This document shows positions 35,760 through 43,929 of a stretch of 64,000 bases of DNA, piece by piece. The DNA lies in NCBI RefSeq assembly GCF_002157835.1, contig NZ_CP020809.1, positions 5,580,001 to 5,644,000 on the forward strand. The letters run 5' to 3'. Made by a program: the position numbers and the translations under genes. This DNA comes from Mycobacterium dioxanotrophicus (lineage in GTDB: Bacteria; Actinomycetota; Actinomycetes; Mycobacteriales; Mycobacteriaceae). The notes beneath the pieces are model-generated. The model had not been told where the DNA came from. It saw only the letters and a program-made list of their open reading frames with translations, and did no database searches. Numbering within the stretch: position 1 is the first letter of the stretch; every line of letters starts with the position of its first letter.

Positions 35760-37814
35760 ATGTCTGGCATGCGCTATGTCGTTACCGGCGGTACCGGGTT
35801 TATCGGCCGCCGCGTCGTCTCCGAAATCCTGGCCCGAGATGCCTACGCCGAGGTATGGGTGCTGGTCCGGCGGGCATCGCTGGCCCGCTTCGAGCAACTG
35901 GCCGGCGAGTGGGGCGATAGGGCGAAACCGCTGGTCGGCGACCTGACGGCGCCAGATCTCGGGCTTACCGACGCCGACATCGCCGACCTGGGCTCCGGCG
36001 ATGACGGCATCTCGCACGTGGTGCACTGCGCGGCGATCTACGACATCACCGTCGGCGAGGCCGAACAGCAGGCGGCCAACGTCGAGGGCACCCGCGCGGT
36101 GATCGGACTGGCCCGTCGGCTGGATGCGACGTTGCACCACGTGTCGTCGATCGCGGTGGCCGGCAGCTACCCCGGGGTGTACACCGAGGACGATTTCGAC
36201 GTCGCGCAGGATCTGCCCACGCCCTATCACCAGACCAAGTTCGAGGCCGAGCTGCTGGTCCGCTCGTCCCCCGGGCTGCGCTATCGCGTGTACCGGCCCG
36301 CGGTGGTGGTCGGCGACTCCACCACCGGTGAGATGGACAAGGTCGACGGTCCGTACTACTTCTTCGGCGTGCTGGCGCGGCTGGCCGCCCTCCCCAAGTT
36401 CACCCCGGTGATGCTGCCCGACTCGGGCCGCACCAACATCGTCCCGGTCGACTACGTGGTGCGAGCGCTCGTGCACCTCATGCATGCCGAGGGCCGCGAC
36501 GGTCAGACGTTCCACCTGACCGCTCCGAAAACCATTGGGCTGCGCGGCATCTACCGCGGGGTCGCGGAGGCGGCCGGGCTGCCTCCGTTGCGCGGATCGC
36601 TGCCTCGTGCCGCCGCCGCACCGGTGCTGCAGGTCAGCGGACGGGCCAAGACCGTGCGCAACATGGTGGCCACACAGCTGGGTATCCCCGGCGAGGTGCT
36701 CGATGTCGTCGACCTGATGCCGACCTTCACCGCCGAGTACGCAGAAGAGGCGTTGCGCGGCACCGGTATCACCGTGCCCGAATTCGCTTCCTACGCACCG
36801 CAGTTGTGGCGGTACTGGGCGCAGCATCTCAACCCCGACCGGGCCCGCCGCGACGATCCAGCCGGCCCACTGGTCGGCAAGCACGTGATCATCACCGGCG
36901 CCTCCAGCGGCATCGGGCGGGCCTCGGCCATCGCGGTGGCAGAGCGCGGCGGCTGCGTGTTCGCGTTGGCCCGCAACGGCGAGGCGCTCGACGATCTGGT
37001 GTCCGAGATCCGGGCGGCGGGCGGGCAGGCGTACGCCTTCACGTGCGACGTCACCGATTCGGCATCGGTCGAGCACACGGTCAAGGACATCCTCGGCCGG
37101 TTCGGCCATGTCGACTACCTCGTCAACAACGCCGGCCGGTCCATCCGGCGTTCGGTGGTGAATTCGACCGACCGGCTGCACGACTACGAACGCGTGATGG
37201 CGGTCAACTACTTCGGTGCCGTGCGCATGGTGCTGGCGCTGCTGCCGCATTGGCGTGAGCGCCGGTTCGGCCACGTGGTCAATGTGTCCAGCGCGGGTGT
37301 GCAGGCCAACAGTCCCAAATACAGCGCCTACCTGCCGAGCAAGGCCGCGCTGGACGCCTTCTCCGAAGTCGTCGGCACCGAAACCCTCTCGGATCACATC
37401 ACCTTCACCAACATCCATATGCCGCTGGTGAAGACGCCGATGATCGCGCCGTCACGCAAGCTCAACCCGGTGCCGCCGATCTCGGCCGAACATGCCGCGG
37501 CGATGGTGGTCCGCGGGCTGGTCGACAAACCGGCCCGCATCGACACCCCGCTGGGCACACTGGCCGACTTCGGCAATTACCTGACCCCGAAGCTGTCCCG
37601 CCGGGTGTTGCACCAGTTGTATCTGGGCTACCCGGATTCGGCGGCCGCCCGCGGCGAGGCGCTGCCCGAACCGTCCGGGCTCGCTGCGGTCAGCAGTTCG
37701 CCGATGCGCCGACCGAAGCGTCCGACCCGCACCGGAGCATCGCTGCGGGTGCCGCGCGCGGTGACCCGCCCGGTCAAGCGCGCGGTTCGGTTGGTGCCCG
37801 GAGTGCACTGGTGA
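35760..37814 (+). CDS. acrA1: Fatty-acyl reductase, two SDR domains (AcrA1-like)
   Basis: A 684-residue fusion. Residues 1 to about 370 form an extended SDR/NAD-epimerase domain (MRYVVTGGTGFIGRRV, YHQTKFEAE as Y-x-x-x-K). From about residue 375 a classical SDR follows (HVIITGASSGIGRASA, NNAGRSI, SAYLPSKAAL as Y-x-x-x-K) with a basic C-terminal tail. The orthologue Rv3391 is called acrA1, an acyl-CoA reductase thought to make fatty aldehydes or alcohols for lipids. AGGGG precedes the ATG. In M. tuberculosis lpqD and cmaA1 flank it; neither is present here. Confidence 0.9.
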   Translation: MSGMRYVVTGGTGFIGRRVVSEILARDAYAEVWVLVRRASLARFEQLAGEWGDRAKPLVGDLTAPDLGLTDADIADLGSGDDGISHVVHCAAIYDITVGEAEQQAANVEGTRAVIGLARRLDATLHHVSSIAVAGSYPGVYTEDDFDVAQDLPTPYHQTKFEAELLVRSSPGLRYRVYRPAVVVGDSTTGEMDKVDGPYYFFGVLARLAALPKFTPVMLPDSGRTNIVPVDYVVRALVHLMHAEGRDGQTFHLTAPKTIGLRGIYRGVAEAAGLPPLRGSLPRAAAAPVLQVSGRAKTVRNMVATQLGIPGEVLDVVDLMPTFTAEYAEEALRGTGITVPEFASYAPQLWRYWAQHLNPDRARRDDPAGPLVGKHVIITGASSGIGRASAIAVAERGGCVFALARNGEALDDLVSEIRAAGGQAYAFTCDVTDSASVEHTVKDILGRFGHVDYLVNNAGRSIRRSVVNSTDRLHDYERVMAVNYFGAVRMVLALLPHWRERRFGHVVNVSSAGVQANSPKYSAYLPSKAALDAFSEVVGTETLSDHITFTNIHMPLVKTPMIAPSRKLNPVPPISAEHAAAMVVRGLVDKPARIDTPLGTLADFGNYLTPKLSRRVLHQLYLGYPDSAAARGEALPEPSGLAAVSSSPMRRPKRPTRTGASLRVPRAVTRPVKRAVRLVPGVHW

Positions 37815-37832
37815 CGGTGGAGTCGTGCCGCA

Positions 37833-38222
37833 CTACGCCTGGGCCGCGGTCTCCCACAGACCCAGAACGTTGCCTTCGGTGTCGGTGAAGTACGCGGCAA
37901 ACCCCATCTCGCCCACCGGCATTTTCTCCCCCAGCTGCGCACCACCCTTGGACCGGATTGCCGTCAACGCGTCGTCGATATTGGGCACCTCGATGGTGAT
38001 CACCGGCCCCTGCGGAGACTCCGGTGCACGTTCGAACATGCCCCCGCCGATGTATCCCGGTTCAGCGGGCATACCCGATTCGGAGACGGGACCGGTCGCG
38101 ACCCCGGTGTAGTTCATCTCCGGATACTCGTTGAGCTGCCAGCCGAAAACTTCCCGATAGAAATCCTTGGCCCGTGTGCCGTCATTGAACGGCACTTCGA
38201 AATGCACCACGCGACCGGACAT
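37833..38222 (-). CDS. VOC (glyoxalase-like) superfamily protein
   Basis: A 129-residue betaalphabetabetabeta-fold protein: VVHFEVPFNDGTRAKDFYREVFGWQL at the start and FAAYFTDTEGNVLGLWET at the end, typical of glyoxalase/bleomycin-resistance/dioxygenase relatives. Metal ligands (His8 and a late Glu) are plausible but unproven. GAGGAGG stands 5 nt before the ATG. It occupies the place of cmaA1 in M. tuberculosis, between acrA1 and iunH. Confidence 0.85.
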   Translation of the reverse strand: MSGRVVHFEVPFNDGTRAKDFYREVFGWQLNEYPEMNYTGVATGPVSESGMPAEPGYIGGGMFERAPESPQGPVITIEVPNIDDALTAIRSKGGAQLGEKMPVGEMGFAAYFTDTEGNVLGLWETAAQA

Positions 38223-38285
38223 CGATGCCTCCTCGATTGACCTGCACGTCGAAGTCTAGGCGTGCGGACGGCACAGGTCAGCCCC

Positions 38286-38291
38286 TATCGT
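38286..38291 (+). promoter_or_regulatory. -10 box of iunH (leaderless)
   Basis: TATCGT (TANNNT) ends 7 nt before the GTG start codon, predicting transcription to begin at or next to the start codon. Confidence 0.45.
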
Positions 38292-38298
38292 TGGCGGC

Positions 38299-39345
38299 GT
38301 GACAGGAATGCCCGTGTTCGCCGATGTCGATACCGGAGTGGATGACGCGATGGCGCTGGTGTATCTGCTGGCCAGTCCCGACGCGGATCTGGTTGGCATC
38401 GCCTCCACCGCGGGAAATGTTGGCGTGCAACAGGTCTGCGTCAACAACCTGGGTCTGCTGGAACTGTGCCGGGCAGGCAGCATCCCGGTGTCCAAGGGCT
38501 CCGAGCACCCGCTGAGCGCTCCGTTGCGTACCGCGGAAGACACCCACGGGCCCGAGGGGCTGGGCTACGCCCGGTTGCCTGCCACCGACCGGCAATTGAC
38601 CGAGCACGACGCCGCCCAGGCGTGGGTGAGCGCGGCGAGGGCGCATCCGGGTGAATTGATCGGCCTGGCCACCGGCCCGTTGACCAACCTGGCGCTGGCG
38701 ATGCGGGTCGAACCCGGGCTCCCCCGCCTGCTGCGCCGACTGGTGATCATGGGCGGAGCTTTCGACTACCGCGGCAACACCACCCCGGTGTCGGAGTGGA
38801 ACATCAGTGTGGACCCCGAATCGGCGGCCGAGGTGTTCGGCGGCTGGACCGCCGCGTGGGGTACCGACGCACCGGAACACCTGCCGATTGTGTTGGGGCT
38901 CAACCTCACAGAGCACATCGCGATGACGCCGCAGCTGCTGGGCCGGCTGGCCGAGGCCGCGGGGTCACCGACCGCGCCGATGAGCGAACTCGACGAACGT
39001 GGGACCCGCTCGGCGGCGGTCAATCCGCTGATCCGGGTGCTCGAGGACGCGATGCGGTTCTATTTCGAATTCCACTTCGACACCGACGACGGGTATCTCG
39101 CGCATCTGCACGATCCGCTGGCCGCCGCGGTGGCCCTGGACCCCGAGTTGGTGCAGTACCGGCAGACCACGGTCGACGTCGAGCTGGCCGGCACCTTGAC
39201 CCGTGGAATGACGGTCGCCGATTGGCGCGGGCACTGGGGCCTGCCACCCAATGCGCTCATCGGCGTCCGGGTGGACCCGGCGGTGTTCTTCGACCGGTTC
39301 ATCGACCGGGTCGGCCCGTTCGCGCATTCGCTTGGTCCAACGTGA
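38299..39345 (+). CDS. iunH: Inosine-uridine-preferring nucleoside hydrolase
   Basis: A 348-residue Ca2+-dependent nucleoside hydrolase that splits purine and pyrimidine ribonucleosides to base and ribose for salvage. The metal-binding signature PVFADVDTGVDDAMALVYLL is intact, as are IIGLATGPLTNLALAM-type and VIMGGAFDYRGNTTPVSEWNISVDPESA blocks. The GTG start has a -10 box directly upstream, so the mRNA is probably leaderless. It corresponds to Rv3393. A long hairpin begins 1 nt before the stop codon. Confidence 0.93.
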   Translation: MTGMPVFADVDTGVDDAMALVYLLASPDADLVGIASTAGNVGVQQVCVNNLGLLELCRAGSIPVSKGSEHPLSAPLRTAEDTHGPEGLGYARLPATDRQLTEHDAAQAWVSAARAHPGELIGLATGPLTNLALAMRVEPGLPRLLRRLVIMGGAFDYRGNTTPVSEWNISVDPESAAEVFGGWTAAWGTDAPEHLPIVLGLNLTEHIAMTPQLLGRLAEAAGSPTAPMSELDERGTRSAAVNPLIRVLEDAMRFYFEFHFDTDDGYLAHLHDPLAAAVALDPELVQYRQTTVDVELAGTLTRGMTVADWRGHWGLPPNALIGVRVDPAVFFDRFIDRVGPFAHSLGPT

Positions 39346-39388
39346 ACTTGTTGCCGACATTTGGCCGAAACGTCGCACACAAGTTCAC
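39342..39388. terminator. Long palindrome at the iunH/imuB junction (element C)
   Basis: Arms GTGAACTTGT (39342-39351) and ACAAGTTCAC (39379-39388) extend inward with few mismatches (GCCGACATTT against AACGTCGC), giving a nearly full-length imperfect palindrome of 47 nt. It starts inside the iunH stop codon and ends 15 nt before the imuB stop. It probably terminates both transcripts. Confidence 0.6.
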
Positions 39389-39403
39389 ATTCGGCCTGCC
39401 GAC

Positions 39404-41008
39404 TTACTCATAAACTCCCTCCAGGTACCACCGCCGTTGCCGGTAGCACAGCAGCAGCGCCAGGCCGCCCTCTTCGTCGCCAAGCAGCACCTGCGCCCGT
39501 GCGGTGCGCCCCGCGCCCCGACTCTGCGGGTCCCACCACCGCTCGTCGACCGGCCACGGCCCGGCCCACCAACGCAGGCTGCCGTCCCGCCTGCCCGCGC
39601 CGGCCAGCCGGGCCGGATCTGCGGAGAACATCCCCCGGCTGGTGACCCGAACCGGAACCCCTTGTCCGTCCAGGAGTTCCACCGGATCATCGAGCAGAAC
39701 CGTCGGCGAGGGCTCGGGCAGTTGACCGGGCCAGGGCTGCCGGGGGTCGGCCCGCGGCACCGGCTCGTCCCCCAGCGGCGTGAGAGTGATGCGTTCGGCA
39801 GGCCCGCGCCCACCGCTGAGTACAGGCACCTGAACCGCTTCCGCCCCGAGCAAGCCCTGCACCCGCACCAGAGCGCGCCGGGCCCGCAACCGATCCTCCC
39901 CTCCTACCCCGCCCCACAGTGGGAGCTGCAGCGCCGCCGCGGACACCACCTCCACCGGGCGCAACCGCAGCACGGTGACCGGCGCGGTGGGCTTCTCGGA
40001 AGTCTGAGATCCTCCCCGTCGCTGCGCTCGCCCCTGACGGTTCAGCCAGCCGTCCAGTTGCCAGCGCACCCTGTCGGCAGTGGCATCCTCGGTCAGTGGT
40101 TCGGCACACCGCCACACCCGTTCCAGCTCTTCACCGTTGGCGGTGACGGCATGGATCGCCAACCGGGTGCAGCCGACACCCGCCGCTTCCAGACTGCGAT
40201 GCAGGGCACTGGCCAGTGACCGCCCGGCGAAGGCCGCCGCGTCCACCCGCTCGATCGGCGGATCGCAGTTCATCACGGCGTCGAGTTCAGCCGCAGGGTC
40301 CTTGCCCGACGGCCTCCTGGCCGACTCCCCGCGGGCGAAGGAGTGCGCGACCACCGCGTCGGTCCCGAACCGGGAGGCCACATCGGTACGCGACAGCTCG
40401 GCGAACTGTCCAAGGGTACGGATTCCCATGCGCCACAGCAGGTCTGCCAGCTCTTCGCGGCCCGGCACGGCCAGGGCCGGTTCGGTGGCCAACTGCCGGA
40501 TGGACAGCGGGGACAGGAACAGGGCATCGGCACCGGGTTCGATGATGCGTCCGGCCCGGGCGGCGAAGACCGCGGTGGGCAACTGATCTGCGATGCCCAC
40601 CTGACATTCCGCCCCCGCCGCGGCCACCGCGTCGACCAGCCGTTCGGCTGCGGCCGGTTCGGATCCGAAGTAGCGTGCCGCCCCGCGCACCGGCAGCACC
40701 AGCAGACCCGGCCGCAGCACCTCGGCCCGTGGCACCAGGTCATCGACCGCGACCGTGACGTTCTCGAAGTGGCGGGCATCGCGGGCCGAATCAGCAGCGA
40801 CGACATGCAGATACGGACACCGGGCCTGGGCCTCCCGTCGACGCAACCCACGCCGCACCCCCGACGCCCGCGCCGACGCCGAGCAGGCCACGACCCGGTT
40901 GGCCAGTGTGATCGCGACCGGAGCGGTCGGCTCCAAGCCCGCCGCGGTGGCCGCCGCGACGGCGGGCCAGTCCATGCACCACAGCGCCAGCACCCGAGAC
41001 GCCGCCAC
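39404..41008 (-). CDS. imuB: ImuB, catalytically inactive Y-family polymerase homologue of the mutasome
   Basis: A 534-residue Y-family relative that scaffolds DnaE2 and ImuA' and loads them on the beta clamp. The palm begins MAASRVLALWCMDWPAVAA; the Y-family acidic active-site residues are not all recognisable, in line with the known inactive state of ImuB. The clamp-binding motif QLPLWG is present near residue 358. A long C-terminal region follows the little-finger domain (AFAGRSLASALHRSLEAAGVGCTRLAI). The GTG start lies 3 nt after the imuA' stop. Equivalent to Rv3394c. Confidence 0.93.
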   Translation of the reverse strand: MAASRVLALWCMDWPAVAAATAAGLEPTAPVAITLANRVVACSASARASGVRRGLRRREAQARCPYLHVVAADSARDARHFENVTVAVDDLVPRAEVLRPGLLVLPVRGAARYFGSEPAAAERLVDAVAAAGAECQVGIADQLPTAVFAARAGRIIEPGADALFLSPLSIRQLATEPALAVPGREELADLLWRMGIRTLGQFAELSRTDVASRFGTDAVVAHSFARGESARRPSGKDPAAELDAVMNCDPPIERVDAAAFAGRSLASALHRSLEAAGVGCTRLAIHAVTANGEELERVWRCAEPLTEDATADRVRWQLDGWLNRQGRAQRRGGSQTSEKPTAPVTVLRLRPVEVVSAAALQLPLWGGVGGEDRLRARRALVRVQGLLGAEAVQVPVLSGGRGPAERITLTPLGDEPVPRADPRQPWPGQLPEPSPTVLLDDPVELLDGQGVPVRVTSRGMFSADPARLAGAGRRDGSLRWWAGPWPVDERWWDPQSRGAGRTARAQVLLGDEEGGLALLLCYRQRRWYLEGVYE

Positions 41009-41011
41009 GGT

Positions 41012-41710
41012 CTAACCGCCTGCCACGCAGACTGATCCGGCGGCACCCCGCATGGCCAGCCGGACCCGGCCGATCCGGCCACGCCCGGGAGCGGGCGCGC
41101 CACTGCCCGCACCGGTCACGTCGTAACCGCAGACCCTGGCCTCCAACCGGGTGGACGCTCCCCGCCAATCACCGTCGGTGACCAGCAGCGTGCATCCTTT
41201 CTGCCGGGCCCGCGCCACCATCACCCGGGCCCGGCTCGGCGGTACCGCGCGCCCGCCCAACCCGAGCAGCACCAGGTCCATCCCGTCCATCAACACCGAT
41301 GCCACTTCGACCGGGTCGGCCCCCGGATCCGGAATGACCGCAAGCCGACTCAGATCGGCACCCATTTCCACCGCGGCCAACAGCCCGACATCGGGTTGCC
41401 CGACGATCGCGGCGTGCCCGCCTGCCGCCGTCACCGCCGCCACCATGCCCAGTGGCAGCGACCGGGCGCCCGACATCACCGCGACGGTTCCGCGCGGCAG
41501 CGTCGTGGGCAACTCGGCAGGCGTCGGATCAGCCGGGGATTCAGGCAACTCCAGCAAAGAATCCCCGGCAGGAATCACCGCGCCGGCCCGGCCCACCCCG
41601 CGATGCGCCGGACCGACCCTCCCCGACACTGCGGCGATCTTGCGTCGCAGATGTTCCACCTGTTCAGCACGGGTAAGCCGGCCCAGTTCAAGGTCCGCCG
41701 CAATGATCAC
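41012..41710 (-). CDS. imuA': ImuA', RecA-like accessory factor of the mutasome
   Basis: A 232-residue protein with a RecA-like core: [35 protein letters not shown] and [29 protein letters not shown]. In M. smegmatis ImuA' works with ImuB and DnaE2 in damage tolerance. GGAGG lies 6 nt before the GTG I chose ([21 protein letters not shown]). The frame could be extended further upstream, but that would run through the SOS box, so I reject it. It is first in the imuA'-imuB unit and equivalent to Rv3395c. Confidence 0.9.
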   Translation of the reverse strand: MIIAADLELGRLTRAEQVEHLRRKIAAVSGRVGPAHRGVGRAGAVIPAGDSLLELPESPADPTPAELPTTLPRGTVAVMSGARSLPLGMVAAVTAAGGHAAIVGQPDVGLLAAVEMGADLSRLAVIPDPGADPVEVASVLMDGMDLVLLGLGGRAVPPSRARVMVARARQKGCTLLVTDGDWRGASTRLEARVCGYDVTGAGSGAPAPGRGRIGRVRLAMRGAAGSVCVAGG

Positions 41711-41746
41711 AGCAGCACCTCCAACACCATCTAAACCACGCTGTGT

Positions 41747-41762
41747 TCGAATATATGTTCGA
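41747..41762. promoter_or_regulatory. LexA (SOS) box of imuA'-imuB
   Basis: TCGAATATATGTTCGA fits the mycobacterial SOS box with one change (AAC to AAT) in the left half. It lies 37 bp upstream of the imuA' start. Confidence 0.88.
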
Positions 41763-41862
41763 TACCCCGAGTAAACACCCACACCCCGACACCGTCAAGC
41801 CGCGGCCGGCCGGCTCGCAGCATCCGGCAACACCACGGGGAATGCTCCTGCACCCTTTTGGG

Positions 41863-41949
41863 CTTTAAGTTAAAGTTCGACTACCAAAACCCACTTCGGG
41901 ACGGGACTGGTGCACGATCACCCGATCGTGCGGAATCGCACAACGATTC
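41863..41949 (+). repeat. Cluster of three short inverted repeats upstream of the Thr-rich lipoprotein
   Basis: CTTTAA-G-TTAAAG (41863-41875), CACGAT-N6-ATCGTG (41913-41930) and GAATCG-N5-CGATTC (41944-41949 right arm) follow each other in the 286-bp gap between the imuA' and lipoprotein starts. The first may be an operator and the other two may be RNA hairpins in the leader. The remaining gap holds only the SOS box. Confidence 0.4.
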
Positions 41950-41996
41950 GCCGAAGGCCAGCGCTCAAATACCGGGGGACAAGTGAGGACACCATC

Positions 41997-42281
41997 ATGA
42001 GGTCTGGGCAATTGACTCGTCGGCTCGCTGTCATCGCCGGCGGCGCCGCTGTCGTCGGGATGATTTCGTTCACCGCGTCGTGCGGCACCAAGGAGAAGGC
42101 TCCCGAGACGACGACGCCGACCACGACCACCACGACCACCACCACGACGACACCGGCCACTCCTGCGCCGCCACCTTCGGTCGAGCCCACCGAGAAGTCG
42201 ATCAACCCCACCGGTGGCAACCTGTTCACCCCGACGGTGAAGGCGCCGCCGCCGGCGACCGCCATCCCCGGCGACCACTAG
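41997..42281 (+). CDS. Small Thr/Pro-rich putative lipoprotein
   Basis: A 94-residue protein: signal segment RLAVIAGGAAVVGMISFTASC, with Cys in a lipobox-like TASC context (Thr at -3 is unusual), then a tract with 11 consecutive Thr flanked by Pro (TPTTTTTTTTTTTPATPAPPPS) encoded by ACC/ACG repeats, and a short end. The Thr-Pro tract is a likely O-mannosylation site and wall-spanning tether. The ATG giving MRSGQLTRRL is preferred; upstream extensions pass through hairpins. It precedes a sedolisin by 34 nt, so they may be one unit. Function is unknown. Confidence 0.7.
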   Translation: MRSGQLTRRLAVIAGGAAVVGMISFTASCGTKEKAPETTTPTTTTTTTTTTTPATPAPPPSVEPTEKSINPTGGNLFTPTVKAPPPATAIPGDH

Positions 42282-42315
42282 AACCACGCGGGGTTCGTTC
42301 GTCAGCCGTGGATCC

Positions 42316-43929
42316 ATGACCCGGCCGCGTGTCATACCCGGGTACGCACTGCTGACGTTGATCCTGGCAGGAGCACTGCTCCTGGCCTCGGACCTGCGGG
42401 CTACCCAAGCACCGGGCGTAAGGGCTCCCATCGGGGGTCCTTACGCCCAATTGCTTGCGGCCTCAACCGATCTCGGGCCTTCCCGCAATGACTCGGTCCA
42501 ACTGACCGTCGCCCTGCAGAGCCGGCTACGGCCGGCAACGCTGTACAGCTGGGCCGACGGGCACCGCCTGTCGGTGCGGTGGCGCTCCGGCGACCCGTGG
42601 GCCATCGTCGACGGTGCGCCTGCCGACATGGCGACGGCCTTCGGTGTCGACATCCACGACTACCTGGGCAGACGCGGCCAAGTGTTCTATGCGTCGCCGC
42701 AGCAGCCGACGATACCTGAACCACTGCGCGGCGAGGTCACCGAAGTCGGCCGGCTCCTCGGCTACACCCCGCCCAGGATGTCGCGGCCGGACCTGTCGAA
42801 CCTGCCCACCGATGTCCCCGACCGCGGGCTGACTCCGACGGCGCTGCTCAACACCTACAACCTGAGCGGGCTTGCGCGCCAGGGGTACACCGGCAAGGGC
42901 ACCACCATCGTGATCTTCGCGTTCGACGGTTTCAAGCAGACCGATCTGGACACCTTCGCCACCACCTTCAACCTTCCGAGGTTCACACCGATCCTGGTCG
43001 GCGGACAGCCCAGCGAACCCCACGGCGAGACGACCATGGACCTGCAGGTCGCCCACGCCATCGCGCCCGATGCGCGCAAGGTGGTGATCAACGCCCGGCC
43101 GACGGTCCAGGGCGACGGGGCCTACGAGAAGATCGGGCAGATGCTCCAGTCGGCGGATGCCGACTATCCGGGTGCGGTCTGGAGCTTTTCCATCGGCTGG
43201 GGCTGCGACAAGCTGATCACTGCCGCGGACCTCGCCCCCGTCCGCTCCGCGCTGGCCACCGCGCATTCCCACGGCACCACCGCGTTCAACGCCAGCGGCG
43301 ACCTGGCAGGCCTGGAATGCAAAGGCGGACAAGACTGGTCGTCACCACCGGGCCCCGATGACGTCGGGTTGGACTCGGTCGCGTCGCTGCCCGAGATCAC
43401 CAATGTCGGGGGCACCACGCTATCCACCGACACGGACGGCGGCTGGCTGGCCGAACAGGCCTGGTTCGACGTACCGCTGACCCAGGGCACCGGCGGCGGG
43501 GTCTCGGCGCTGTTCGTCCGACCGGACTGGCAGCGCGGCCTCACCGCGCCCGACGACGGCGGCGCCCAGCGGCGGTTCACCCCGGATGTGTCCGCGGTCG
43601 CCGACCCGTTCACCGGGGTGAAGATCGTGCTGAACGACCAGCTGCTGGTCGGCGGCGGCACCTCCCAGTCGGCGCCGCTGTGGGCCGGGATGGCCGCGGT
43701 GATGAACCAGTACCTGCTCGCCAACGGCGGCCGGGAGCTGGGTGACCTCAATCCCCTGCTGTACCGCATCGCCGCCGGGGCTCCGCTGCCCGCCTTCCAC
43801 GACGTCACGCTCGGCGGCAATGCGGTGGCCAGCGCGGGCCCGGGCTACGACCTGGTGACCGGGCTCGGAACGCCCAACGTGGACAACCTCGTCAAGAACA
43901 TTCTGGTCTGGCAGAGAGCGAACCCATGA
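42316..43929 (+). CDS. Sedolisin (S53) serine-carboxyl peptidase, exported
   Basis: A 537-residue protease of the sedolisin family with an N-terminal membrane/signal helix (ALLTLILAGALLLASDLRA) and a propeptide of about 160 residues. The catalytic Glu238 and Asp242 lie in GETTMDLQ, the oxyanion Asp329 in NASGDL, and the nucleophile Ser450 in GGGTSQSAPLWAG. A Ca-site-like C-terminus (DVTLGGNA, GPGYDLVTGLGTPN) follows. Sedolisins usually work at acid pH. The ATG follows the lipoprotein by 34 nt; the stop overlaps the next gene in ATGA. Substrate is unknown. Confidence 0.88.
   Translation: MTRPRVIPGYALLTLILAGALLLASDLRATQAPGVRAPIGGPYAQLLAASTDLGPSRNDSVQLTVALQSRLRPATLYSWADGHRLSVRWRSGDPWAIVDGAPADMATAFGVDIHDYLGRRGQVFYASPQQPTIPEPLRGEVTEVGRLLGYTPPRMSRPDLSNLPTDVPDRGLTPTALLNTYNLSGLARQGYTGKGTTIVIFAFDGFKQTDLDTFATTFNLPRFTPILVGGQPSEPHGETTMDLQVAHAIAPDARKVVINARPTVQGDGAYEKIGQMLQSADADYPGAVWSFSIGWGCDKLITAADLAPVRSALATAHSHGTTAFNASGDLAGLECKGGQDWSSPPGPDDVGLDSVASLPEITNVGGTTLSTDTDGGWLAEQAWFDVPLTQGTGGGVSALFVRPDWQRGLTAPDDGGAQRRFTPDVSAVADPFTGVKIVLNDQLLVGGGTSQSAPLWAGMAAVMNQYLLANGGRELGDLNPLLYRIAAGAPLPAFHDVTLGGNAVASAGPGYDLVTGLGTPNVDNLVKNILVWQRANP

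Noticed and set aside
41711..41782. N-terminal extension of ImuA' through the SOS box
   Set aside because: It would put the LexA box inside the coding region and ignores a good GGAGG site before the downstream GTG.
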